A DNA stretch of 64,000 bases from assembly GCA_022821585.1 (NCBI GenBank), contig JAJEDI010000097.1, forward strand, positions 62,001 through 126,000, given 5' to 3'. The notes beneath the pieces are model-generated. The model worked only from the letters and a program-made list of their open reading frames with translations, made no database searches and was not told the DNA's origin. The stretch comes from Caldilineaceae bacterium (GTDB taxonomy: Bacteria; Chloroflexota; Anaerolineae; Caldilineales; Caldilineaceae). Positions within the stretch are counted from its first letter, which is position 1, and the number at the start of each line of letters is the position of its first letter. A program made the position numbers and the translations under genes. Of the stretch, positions 54,406-62,197 are shown in pieces.

Positions 54406-54569
54406 TGTAGCAGGCTATTTTCGCACCTCGTTCTTCAGCATGGGTGCACCCCTAATGTGAGGGCGGATTTCAGCTACCCCTGGCAGCGGCCGAGCCGCAG
54501 TCACTCCGAGTCTGAGTTTGAGGCAGGAATAGCATCGTTTCTGACAACTGACTACTAACTACTGACAAC

Positions 54570-54912
54570 TGCAGTTCTGGGCATTCGGGCCTATTCGGCC
54601 CTCCCTTGTGCAGGGGCTCCGCCCCCGCAACGCCCCCGGCCAACAACATGCCTATTCGACAGTGTGTCGATATTGGTCACAGGTGCCCAGTCGAAAGTGT
54701 CTAGCCAGAGCGCGTCCCGCCAGTCCCATCAGACCCCTGTAGGCGCCAGCCTGATGCCTGCCCTCGCACCCCAACTGACGTATTCTTCTGTACCGCCAGA
54801 CCTGGCGCCTGCACTGCGTCTCGCCAGAAGCTGGTATACAACCTCAGCCACCGCTGGCACTGATTCCCCGCCAGACTGTTCCCATCCCAAATCTGGGATA
54901 CACCCCTTTATC
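54570..54912 (+). repeat. Dispersed repeat, copy B
   Basis: It begins CTGCAGTTCTGGGC, carries GGGGCTCCGCCCCCGCAACG and GCCCCCGGCCAACAACATGC, then stretches comparable to copy A (GGTGCC, CCTGCCCTCGCAC, CAGCCACCGCTGGCA, GATTCCCCGCCAG). The two copies run in the same orientation about 27 kb apart and differ by substitutions and small indels. No encoded transposase or target duplication was recognised. Confidence 0.85.
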
Positions 54913-55056
54913 CCGCACGCTTTGACAGATCCAGCCCAAAAAATGTAGACTGTCACATCAGAATCAGGATCGTGATGGGCTTAACCACTGAGAATCTGAA
55001 TGTCGGCGCAATGACTTCATCGGCGCATAAACTCACTTGGACGAGAGGTTTCGATC

Positions 55057-56082
55057 ATGGCAGCCAGACGTAGAACTTCATACAGGATCGGGGTAACGGG
55101 CCTGGGTGAGAGGCAGGAGATTGCGCCGGGTCTCTTCATTAACACATTCTATAGGGGCTGTACTCCCGGATTCGTCGTCACTGAAGAGGGTCTGATCCTC
55201 ATCGATACACCCTTAATCCCCAAACAGGCCAGAGACTGGCGGGAACAGATTGAAGCTGAAGCCCCGGACCTTCCTATCCTTTACGTGTTTAACACCGATC
55301 ACCATCGCGGCCATGCCTTGGGCAACCAGTACTTCCGGCCCACGACAGTCATCGCCCACGAACGCGCCTACAAGGAGATGTCCGGTTACACCGAAAACTT
55401 CAAAGAGCGTGTCTATAACAGCTTCAAAAGGGAGCCGGAAATCCAGGAACAGTTGACCAACATTGAAATCGTCCTCCCAAACGTTACCTTCACCGACAGC
55501 GCCTGCCTCAAGTACGGAGGACGCGAAATCCACTTGATCTACGCCGGCGGCCATACGCCCGCCACCAGCTTCGCCTGGCTGCCCGAAGAAAAGATCGCCT
55601 TCGTCGGTGATATCCTTTGGGTGGACCAGCACCCGTACATGGCTCAGGCCGACTCTCTCGAATGGATCGAAGCGCTGCGTACGATTCGAACCCTGGGAGC
55701 CGAAAGGTTGGTCCCGGGACACGGCCCGGTTTGCCGGCCCGACGATACCTACAGAGTTGAAGAGTACATCCTGTACAAACGCGAACGCGTTCGCGACTAC
55801 TACCGCGCAGGAAAGACCAAGAATGAAGCAAAGAGCGGGTTGGTCGGCGAAATGTTGGAACTATTTCCTGTTCCGCTTGAACGTAAAGCCAAGATCGAGA
55901 GCCAGATAAAATCCGGCATCAATCGCGTATACCGTGAAATCCAGCGCGAAGAAGAGTTGGCTGGTGTGGAGTCAGGTAACGGCTCGCTGCCGCCGCCGCA
56001 AGCCCCCGAACACGTTCTTCACGAGCCCCAGGCCGAAGCCAACCTGATTCCAACACCTGTTGCGGTAGGAGCCAGTCAGTAG
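55057..56082 (+). CDS. Metallo-beta-lactamase-fold protein with altered metal motif
   Basis: The 341-residue protein has the MBL fold: VTEEGLILIDTPL (about residues 41-53), a metal loop NTDHHRGHALGN (79-90), YAGGHTPATSFAWLP (about 167) and FVGDILW (about 187), then LVPGHGPVCRP (about 228). The canonical loop is H-x-H-x-D-H; here the first position is Asp81 and the fifth is Gly85, with His83 and His86 kept. It therefore may bind one metal or be inactive as a two-metal hydrolase. After about residue 245 an alpha-helical tail with a Pro/Gly-rich end follows. Its stop overlaps the GTG of the TPR gene (TAGTG), indicating coupling. Confidence 0.78.
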   Translation: MAARRRTSYRIGVTGLGERQEIAPGLFINTFYRGCTPGFVVTEEGLILIDTPLIPKQARDWREQIEAEAPDLPILYVFNTDHHRGHALGNQYFRPTTVIAHERAYKEMSGYTENFKERVYNSFKREPEIQEQLTNIEIVLPNVTFTDSACLKYGGREIHLIYAGGHTPATSFAWLPEEKIAFVGDILWVDQHPYMAQADSLEWIEALRTIRTLGAERLVPGHGPVCRPDDTYRVEEYILYKRERVRDYYRAGKTKNEAKSGLVGEMLELFPVPLERKAKIESQIKSGINRVYREIQREEELAGVESGNGSLPPPQAPEHVLHEPQAEANLIPTPVAVGASQ

Positions 56083-57131
56083 TGGCGTACTCGGTTCGCG
56101 AAGAACGCCAGAGCCTTGCCGTCAGTCTGCGCGAAGACTTGGGCGAAGCAGAACGCATGATCGTTCAGCTGCGCCGAAACAACGTTGAACAGTTCCTCCA
56201 ACTGTTGGATCGTATCGAGTTGCGGTTCGTCGAGTTGGAGTCCTACGGCCTTGACCTGCGCCCCGAATTCACGCGCTGGGCCAGCCTGCACAGCAAGTTG
56301 CGCCGCGAAGCCGGTCGCATCATGCGCGTGGTCGACGTAGCCGGCGGACTGGACAACCTGCGACAGGCGAATCCGCCGGCGGAAGGTTTCTGGTGGCACC
56401 TCGACGCGGTAGTAGCCGAATCCCGCCGCCGTCTGCTTCGCAGATTGGGCATCACTCTCGGAACCATCGTTTCGCTGTTGGTGGTGGTCTGGATTCTGCT
56501 TACCTTCGTCTTCCCCCCGGACCCCAACACCGTCGTTGCCTCCGAAGCCATCTCCACCCTCCAGCAACTCGCTTTTGAAGGTCGCTGGGAAGAGGCCCTG
56601 GCCGTGATCGAAGAGGCCAAGTCTCAACTGACCCAACCGGACGCCGAAATTCTGATCTGGGAAGGTGTCATTCGCGGCAAACTGGGCCAGGATGAACGCG
56701 CCCGCGAAGCACTCGCCGAGGCAAAATCTCTGGTGCCGCCCGGCAAGCTCGTGGCCTACTGGTGGTCACTCGGCTCAGTCCAACTCTCGGTTGGAAATGT
56801 GGAGGAAGCCCGCCACGCCGCCTTTGAAGCGATAAGTCTGGACGATGCCGATCCCCAGGGCTACTTCCTCCTCGCCAGTGTGGCCGAGGTGATAGGCAAC
56901 ACCGTCTGCGCGGTTGACCTCTTCGAGGAGACATTCCAACTGGCGGCCGACAGCAATCCACAACTGGCCGTTATAGCCCGCGTCCGCATGGGAAACCTGC
57001 TTCAGCGGCCGGCGAATATGGCACTTTTGGGAGACGACGAGTCCGGCAACGGCAACACTGAAAACAGCGAAAACAGCGCCCAGAATAATAACTCCGATTC
57101 CGGCCTGCCCGAATCCTGTGGCGGACTATAG
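56082..57131 (+). CDS. Membrane-anchored TPR-like protein
   Basis: The 349-residue protein starts with a helical, charged region (about residues 1-115). One membrane segment (LGITLGTIVSLLVVVWILLT, about 122-141) follows, then tetratricopeptide-like repeats (about 155-315, e.g. EGRWEEALAVIEEAKSQL, NVEEARHAAFEAISLDDADP). The tail is Asn/Ser-rich and probably disordered. GTG start at 56082 shares a base with the preceding stop. Topology puts the repeats outside the cytoplasm or the N-terminal helices inside. Partner unknown; cotranslation points to the metallo-hydrolase-fold protein. Confidence 0.75.
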   Translation: MAYSVREERQSLAVSLREDLGEAERMIVQLRRNNVEQFLQLLDRIELRFVELESYGLDLRPEFTRWASLHSKLRREAGRIMRVVDVAGGLDNLRQANPPAEGFWWHLDAVVAESRRRLLRRLGITLGTIVSLLVVVWILLTFVFPPDPNTVVASEAISTLQQLAFEGRWEEALAVIEEAKSQLTQPDAEILIWEGVIRGKLGQDERAREALAEAKSLVPPGKLVAYWWSLGSVQLSVGNVEEARHAAFEAISLDDADPQGYFLLASVAEVIGNTVCAVDLFEETFQLAADSNPQLAVIARVRMGNLLQRPANMALLGDDESGNGNTENSENSAQNNNSDSGLPESCGGL

Positions 57132-57241
57132 TCCCTGACTTGCGTCCGCAACGCTGACCCTCTCCACTTGGAATCCAGCCGGAATTTCCTTGCCGGCGTA
57201 AATTCCTGTAAAATGGGCCAGCGTCGGTCGACCGCCGCTAC

Positions 57242-57314
57242 GCCCCCTTAGCTCAGAGGATAGAGCAACGGACTTCTAATCCGTCGGTCGTAGGTTCGAC
57301 TCCTACAGGGGGTG
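57242..57314 (+). tRNA. tRNA-Arg (TCT anticodon)
   Basis: A 73-base tRNA. The acceptor GCCCCCT (57242-57248) pairs with AGGGGGT (57307-57313, first pair G-T). The D arm is GCTCAGAGGATAGAGC. The anticodon stem ACGGA/TCCGT encloses CTTCTAA, giving TCT. The T arm TAGGTTCGACTCCTA is intact. The discriminator is G at 57314 and CCA is not encoded. Confidence 0.96.
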
Positions 57315-57434
57315 CCTCAAGTAGTACCCGTCCCATTTGGACTCTGTTTCGCCCTTGCCTTGCATCGTCCGCTGTAGAGGTGGTGAGTCAGTTTCAAACC
57401 AGGTTGAAATCCAGCTTCCTCAAGCGAATCAAAT

Positions 57435-57470
57435 CGGCGCTGCCCCCAACGCACGGGTGGGGCAGCGCCG
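57435..57470. terminator. Strong hairpin between tRNA-Arg and the ThuA-like gene
   Basis: A perfect 12-bp stem, CGGCGCTGCCCC (57435-57446) and GGGGCAGCGCCG (57459-57470), with a 12-base loop lies between two convergent genes. Only interrupted T-rich sequence follows on either strand, so it may serve both directions weakly. Confidence 0.55.
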
Positions 57471-57529
57471 GTTTCCGCTTTCGCTAAGCTAACGGTGTCC
57501 TCGGGCAACTTGATCGGGTCATCCCTGAA

Positions 57530-58318
57530 CTAACCAACCCGGTCCCGCACCGAACCCTTCTCCGCAATCGGCTCCAGCGGGTCTTTTTCATTGAACGCGA
57601 TAAGCCTGGACGCACCCTCTTGATAGTAGGGGAAAGTCGGGCCCCCGGACGGCGCCGCCCAGCGCACCCCATTCGCAATCACGTGGCGCACAATGTCCAT
57701 GTGAAAGATCGGGTACGTCTCATGTCCGGGACGGAAATAGAATATCTTCCCATTGCCCCGATGGAAACAGGCCCCACTGCGGAATACATTGCCTCCCTCA
57801 AACCAGCTGACAAACACCAGGTCGTCCGGCGTGGGAATATCGAAAAGCTCCCCGTACATCTCGCACTCTTCAATCTCAAAATAGGGCGGCAACCCCTGCG
57901 CAATCGGGTGGGACGGCTTGACCACCCAGATGCGCTCCTTCTCATCCGCCTCACGCCAGCGCAAACTGCACGTCGTACCCATCAGACTGCGAAATACCTT
58001 CGAGAAGTGGCCCGAGTGCAGTACCACAAGCCCCATCCCCTCAAGGACACGCCTCTTCACCCGCTCGACTATCTCGTCGTCAACCTGTGCATGGGCCCGG
58101 TGACCCCACCAGGTCAGCACGTCCGTCTCCGCCAGAACATCTTCCGTTAGACCATGTTCCGGCTCATCCAGCGTAGCAGTCCGTATTGAGCTGAATCCGT
58201 GCAAGCGCAGCCCTTCGGCAATGGCCCCGTGAATCCCGTCGGGATAGATCCCGCCGATGAACTCGTTGATGTTTTCGTGTTGAAACTCGTTCCAGACCGT
58301 AACTCGAATGTCTCCCAT
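57530..58318 (-). CDS. ThuA-domain protein
   Basis: A 262-residue protein of the ThuA family, whose fold resembles class I glutamine amidotransferase and whose members accompany sugar oxidoreductases (trehalose utilisation and related pathways). Seen are [17 protein letters not shown] at the start, [17 protein letters not shown] (about residue 68), [19 protein letters not shown] (about 95) and [14 protein letters not shown] (about 195). The Cys-type nucleophile of amidotransferases is not evident. The ATG 58318 follows GGAGG by seven bases; the frame extends 16 codons upstream. It lies 100 bases behind a Gfo-family gene on the same strand, a pairing typical of sugar or cyclitol modification. 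Confidence 0.85.
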   Translation of the reverse strand: MGDIRVTVWNEFQHENINEFIGGIYPDGIHGAIAEGLRLHGFSSIRTATLDEPEHGLTEDVLAETDVLTWWGHRAHAQVDDEIVERVKRRVLEGMGLVVLHSGHFSKVFRSLMGTTCSLRWREADEKERIWVVKPSHPIAQGLPPYFEIEECEMYGELFDIPTPDDLVFVSWFEGGNVFRSGACFHRGNGKIFYFRPGHETYPIFHMDIVRHVIANGVRWAAPSGGPTFPYYQEGASRLIAFNEKDPLEPIAEKGSVRDRVG

Positions 58319-58418
58319 CCTGTTTCCTCCATCTGGTGAGAGTTGAAAAAGAGAATTGGGAACCAAGATCCATGAATCGGTTCCCTATTCTCCTTGCCCC
58401 TCTATCACTGTTGATTCC

Positions 58419-59447
58419 TTAACTCCCAACCTTCACCGGCTTTCCTCCCTGGCCGGCGGACTCCTTTATCGCATCCCACAATCGCGCCATCCGCAGGCCG
58501 ATTTCCGGTGGGCACGGGTTCTCCATCTCCCCCGCCCGCACACGCAAAAACTGCTGCCAGGTGCCCAGCGATTCGGGCAACTCGACCGGCGTCAACTCCT
58601 CATCCCCCATCTCCTGTATAAGGAGCCGCTCCCCCCAGACCCCCGTCTGCAACATCCCTTTCTCACACATCACACGTACGTCCGAGCCGATCCCGGAATT
58701 CGTGTTTCCTGCTGCGTTCATCGACACCAGTGCACCCGACTTCAACCGCGCAATAACCACCGAAAGTATGTCCACCGGTGCCCCGTGGTTGTCCATCCAG
58801 GCCGCGACCTCGCTAAAGTCTTCCCCCGCCAAATCCGAAATAGTATTGAGCATATGTGCACCAGTGTCAAACAGGAAGCCTCCCCCAGCGACTTCAGGAT
58901 CCTGGCGCCATAGGCCGGTGGTAAAGGACATCCAGTTCTGCCACACCACAGCGCTGATGTTCAGAATCCTGCCCAGTTTTCCTGACCGCAAAATCTTGAC
59001 GCCGGTCCGCACCTGATGTGACATACTGCCATTAAATGATACCGAAAGCAGGCGCTCGCTACGGTCTCGGACATCAATCAGTGCTAGCGCCTCCTCTGAA
59101 TTCATGACCATCGGCTTTTCCAACAACACGTCCAGCCCTGCTTCCAGACACGCCTTGGCCTGTGAAAAATGAAGCACATGCGGCGTGATGATGAATGCCG
59201 CGTCGAGATCGCCGTTTTGCAGTAGCTTGTCCAGATCGGGCTCGTTCGGAGGCGGAGTCTCACCAGCCTCGTCAAACAGCGCACAGAACTCCTCATAGGA
59301 ATTGGCCGATGGCTCACATACGATTTTCACCTCGGTCGTGTCCTGCTGCTTAAGAATCCGTCGCGTATGGCTTCGCGCCATGCCGCCGCACCCGATAAAT
59401 GCCATTCGAACGCGAGGAGACTCCCCGCCCGATCGACGTTCCGTCAT
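58419..59447 (-). CDS. Gfo/Idh/MocA family oxidoreductase
   Basis: The fifth such enzyme in the window: 342 residues, with an N-terminal extension of about 14 residues, then [18 protein letters not shown] (about 15-32) as the nucleotide turn. [17 protein letters not shown] (about 110) carries the catalytic Lys, and [13 protein letters not shown] (about 190) carries the Asp-x-x-x-His. It lies next to the ThuA-domain gene in the same orientation. Together they probably process an oxidised sugar, as in ThuA/ThuB systems, but the substrate is unknown. Confidence 0.88.
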   Translation of the reverse strand: MTERRSGGESPRVRMAFIGCGGMARSHTRRILKQQDTTEVKIVCEPSANSYEEFCALFDEAGETPPPNEPDLDKLLQNGDLDAAFIITPHVLHFSQAKACLEAGLDVLLEKPMVMNSEEALALIDVRDRSERLLSVSFNGSMSHQVRTGVKILRSGKLGRILNISAVVWQNWMSFTTGLWRQDPEVAGGGFLFDTGAHMLNTISDLAGEDFSEVAAWMDNHGAPVDILSVVIARLKSGALVSMNAAGNTNSGIGSDVRVMCEKGMLQTGVWGERLLIQEMGDEELTPVELPESLGTWQQFLRVRAGEMENPCPPEIGLRMARLWDAIKESAGQGGKPVKVGS

Positions 59448-60172
59448 TGACTGACTCCTGACTGTCTTTATTGTGGAAGGTTACAACATCCCGATATGAG
59501 CCGGATCCACGGCGCCGCCGCCGCTCCAAGCAGCGGCCTCGCGCCGGACGACAGTGGGGGGCCTGCATACCGGCTTTCCCAGAGGGTGCCAGTAAAGATT
59601 GTGACCGGCCAGTCAATAATACCTTGCAGCGCGACCTCCCGCAAGAATCCGCCGCCAAAAGCTCACTGCGGCTCATTGACACTGACCGGAAAAGCGGAAT
59701 GTGCGAGCAAAGTGCTGAGCCGCGAACGGCCGCGCAACCGCGCGCGGAAACTCCAGTTCGCCCGAGGTTTTCCCCGCGTCCCTCCGCGTGAATTCGCGGA
59801 ACGAATGGGACTGACGAACACAACCGCCTGCGAGAAACATAACGAACAGCCCCGCGGGCTATCCGTTCCCACTGGATTCTGAGCAGCCATTCTATGAATG
59901 TAATTGAAACCAATCTTCTATACCGGATCGGCAGCGCCTATTTCCCGTCCCGCCCCCAAGGGCAAGACACCCCCGTTTTGGGCTTCAACTGCGCCTTCTC
60001 TTACAATGTACTCTGGCAAGCCGACTATACATTCGCTTGCCCCAATCTGTCCGAACCTGCCACTTGAGCAATGGCTCAAGTCCACTCTGGCTCCATATGC
60101 TGGTGGGCATACTGCCATCGGGCGGCCTGAATCTTGCCTCAACTGTCACGCCGCACATCCCTTAAGGTGTAA
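59448..60172. other. Long intergenic region without a supported gene
   Basis: About 725 bases between the Gfo gene (minus) and maf (plus). Short open frames occur on both strands but none resembles a known family, none has a good start site and they overlap each other. I see no tRNA, repeat or clear promoter. A small divergent regulator cannot be excluded. Confidence 0.45.
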
Positions 60173-60883
60173 ATGAAGGCCCCCAAGGTAGTCCTTGCAT
60201 CCAGTAGCCCTCGCAGGCAACAGTTCTTCCAAAATCTCGGCATCCGCTTCGATGTCGAGTCCTCTGATATAGATGAGTCGCCCGCGCCCAATGAATCCCC
60301 TACTGAACTCGTAGCCCGTCTGGCCCTCGCCAAAGCCATGACCGTGGCTGGACGCCTTGCCCAAAAAACGGCCCAATCGGATGCCGTCGCCTCTGACGAA
60401 CTCCTTGTCGTCGGCGCAGATACAGTAGTGGCGGTCGACGGTGAACTCCTCGGCAAACCGGCCAGCGTCGACGAAGCCCGAACCATGCTGCGCCGGCTCC
60501 GCGCCCGCCCCCACCAGGTCCATACAGCGCTGGCCGCCGTCTCCGTCTCCTGCGGGGAACTGAAGCGCAAACGCACACGCACCAACTCGACGACAGTTAT
60601 TATGCGCGCCTACGACAACGACGAGATCGCCGCATACCTCGCAACCGGAGATCACATGGACAAGGCCGGCGCCTACGCCATTCAGCACCCGCAGTTTCGC
60701 CCAGTCCAAACACTAACAGGCTGTCCAGCGGGCGTCATGGGTCTCCCGGTCGCCGATCTCCTCTGCCTGCTCGCAGAATCCAACGTGTCCGTGGAGCTTT
60801 CGCCGCTACAGATCTGCCCCGCACTGACTGGTCTTCAATGTTGTCGGCAACAGTCCGAAAATACGCACTGCATTCGGCAGTGA
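60173..60883 (+). CDS. maf: Maf-type nucleoside triphosphate pyrophosphatase
   Basis: Maf proteins hydrolyse non-canonical or excess nucleotides (dTTP/UTP/modified bases) to monophosphates and influence cell division. The 236-residue protein has LASSSPRRQQFF (about residues 8-19), VVGADTVVAVDGELLGKP (about 78-95) with the catalytic Asp, and DKAGAYAIQHP (about 163). The C-terminus has about 35 extra residues beyond the usual end. The ATG at 60173 follows AAGG by a few bases. It precedes rsgA by 95 bases on the same strand. The specificity class cannot be set from the motifs alone. Confidence 0.93.
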   Translation: MKAPKVVLASSSPRRQQFFQNLGIRFDVESSDIDESPAPNESPTELVARLALAKAMTVAGRLAQKTAQSDAVASDELLVVGADTVVAVDGELLGKPASVDEARTMLRRLRARPHQVHTALAAVSVSCGELKRKRTRTNSTTVIMRAYDNDEIAAYLATGDHMDKAGAYAIQHPQFRPVQTLTGCPAGVMGLPVADLLCLLAESNVSVELSPLQICPALTGLQCCRQQSENTHCIRQ

Positions 60884-60978
60884 CGGGTTGGCTGATAGGC
60901 CTGCCCGCTTGTTGCCAAACATGCCTCTGAATTGATACACTTGGGCCGAAATCCATATGCCCGCATAAGGCGAGCCCG

Positions 60979-62088
60979 TTGCCCGACAAGTTCCCCCAGG
61001 AGTTGCTCTTGCAAAGAAACACCGAAGCATACGAAAAGTGGGATGAAGCCTACGAAGAAGACTACTTCGACGCACCGGCCAAGAGCAAACCAAAACCAAA
61101 GAAAAAAGAGCGCACAGTCGCCGGTGTCGTCGTGCGCGCCAGGGGCCATCACTACGATGTCTCCACCTCGGATGACCGGCTCATTAGCTGTCGTGTACGC
61201 GGAAGAATGCTCCAGGAGAGAACCAAAGACCTGACGCTCATTGCCGTCGGCGACCGCGTTCAAGTCGTCCTCGAGGGCAAACGCAAAGGCCTCATCGACT
61301 CGGTCGAAGAACGGGATTCGACACTGAGCCGCCAGCTGCCCGGCTCCAATCGTCCTGCCGAAGACGTAATCGTGGCCAACCCGGACCAGGTGCTGATCGT
61401 CTTCTCCGTCCGCGATCCTGAACCACACCTCCGCATGCTCGACCGCTTCCTCGTGATCGCAGAAGCCAATGAACTACCCGCCCTGATCGTCGTCAACAAA
61501 ATCGACTTGACCGGTTTGGATGCCGCTCGCGAGAAGTTCCTCCTCTACGAAGAGTTGGGCTATCCTCTCCTTTACGTGAGCGCAACCGAGCGCTTCGAGG
61601 CCCTACCCGGCGAACGGACCGCCGGATTCGCGCAATCCAGCCCATTCGAGCACCTGCGTCGGCTGCTGACCGACAAACTGACGGTGGTAACCGGACCAAG
61701 CGGAGTTGGCAAAAGCGCCCTCATCAACGCAATCCATCCCCACCTCAATCTGCGCGTCGGCACACTACGCAACTTCGAAGGCAAAGGCCGGCACACAACC
61801 CGAAACGCCCAGCTTTTTCGCCTGCCTCTGGGAGACGCCACCTTCATTGCCGACACCCCTGGTATTCGCGAACTGGGCCTCTACGAGCTCGACCCGGGAA
61901 GTCTTGGCTTCTACTATGTCGACCTCAAGCCATTCGTAAACGACTGCCACTTTCCCAACTGTACCCACGACCACGAGCCCGAATGCGCCGTACGCCAGGC
62001 CGCCCAGGAAGGCAAAGTTTCGTCGCAACGCTATGACAGCTATGTGCGTCTCTTGAACGGAGAAAGCTTCCAGCTGGAAGAATGGTAG
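60979..62088 (+). CDS. rsgA: Ribosome small-subunit GTPase RsgA
   Basis: A circularly permuted GTPase that helps mature the 30S subunit. The 369 residues begin with an OB-fold region (about 45-110), then [15 protein letters not shown] (G4, about residue 170), [15 protein letters not shown] (G1, about 240-254), [14 protein letters not shown] (G3, about 293-306), and a zinc-binding end with [14 protein letters not shown] (about 328-341). The start is TTG at 60979 with AAGGCGAG upstream. A longer basic and acidic N-terminal stretch (residues 9-42) is present before the OB fold. It follows maf and precedes the helicase gene. Confidence 0.95.
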   Translation: MPDKFPQELLLQRNTEAYEKWDEAYEEDYFDAPAKSKPKPKKKERTVAGVVVRARGHHYDVSTSDDRLISCRVRGRMLQERTKDLTLIAVGDRVQVVLEGKRKGLIDSVEERDSTLSRQLPGSNRPAEDVIVANPDQVLIVFSVRDPEPHLRMLDRFLVIAEANELPALIVVNKIDLTGLDAAREKFLLYEELGYPLLYVSATERFEALPGERTAGFAQSSPFEHLRRLLTDKLTVVTGPSGVGKSALINAIHPHLNLRVGTLRNFEGKGRHTTRNAQLFRLPLGDATFIADTPGIRELGLYELDPGSLGFYYVDLKPFVNDCHFPNCTHDHEPECAVRQAAQEGKVSSQRYDSYVRLLNGESFQLEEW

Positions 62089-62197
62089 ACAGCCCTGCAC
62101 TCACTTGTAATCTGTTGAAAGCCATCCCATCAACCCCGGGCTATTTCAATTCGCTCCTTATCGCAATCAACGCAATCCGCATTATGCACTACGCCCC

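Larger units (their letters stand above)
54326..55056. other. Intergenic region with pfk promoter and repeat copy B
   Basis: It holds the extended -10 promoter of the phosphofructokinase gene near its left end and a dispersed repeat at 54570-54912. I see no gene. The last 140 bases precede the metallo-hydrolase gene without an obvious promoter. Confidence 0.55.

Noticed and set aside
57435-57470. CRISPR-like palindrome
   Set aside because: It occurs once; no spaced repeats or cas genes are present anywhere in the window.
59918-60142. Minus-strand frame of 74 codons before maf
   Set aside because: No family, no start site, and an overlapping plus-strand frame is equally open.
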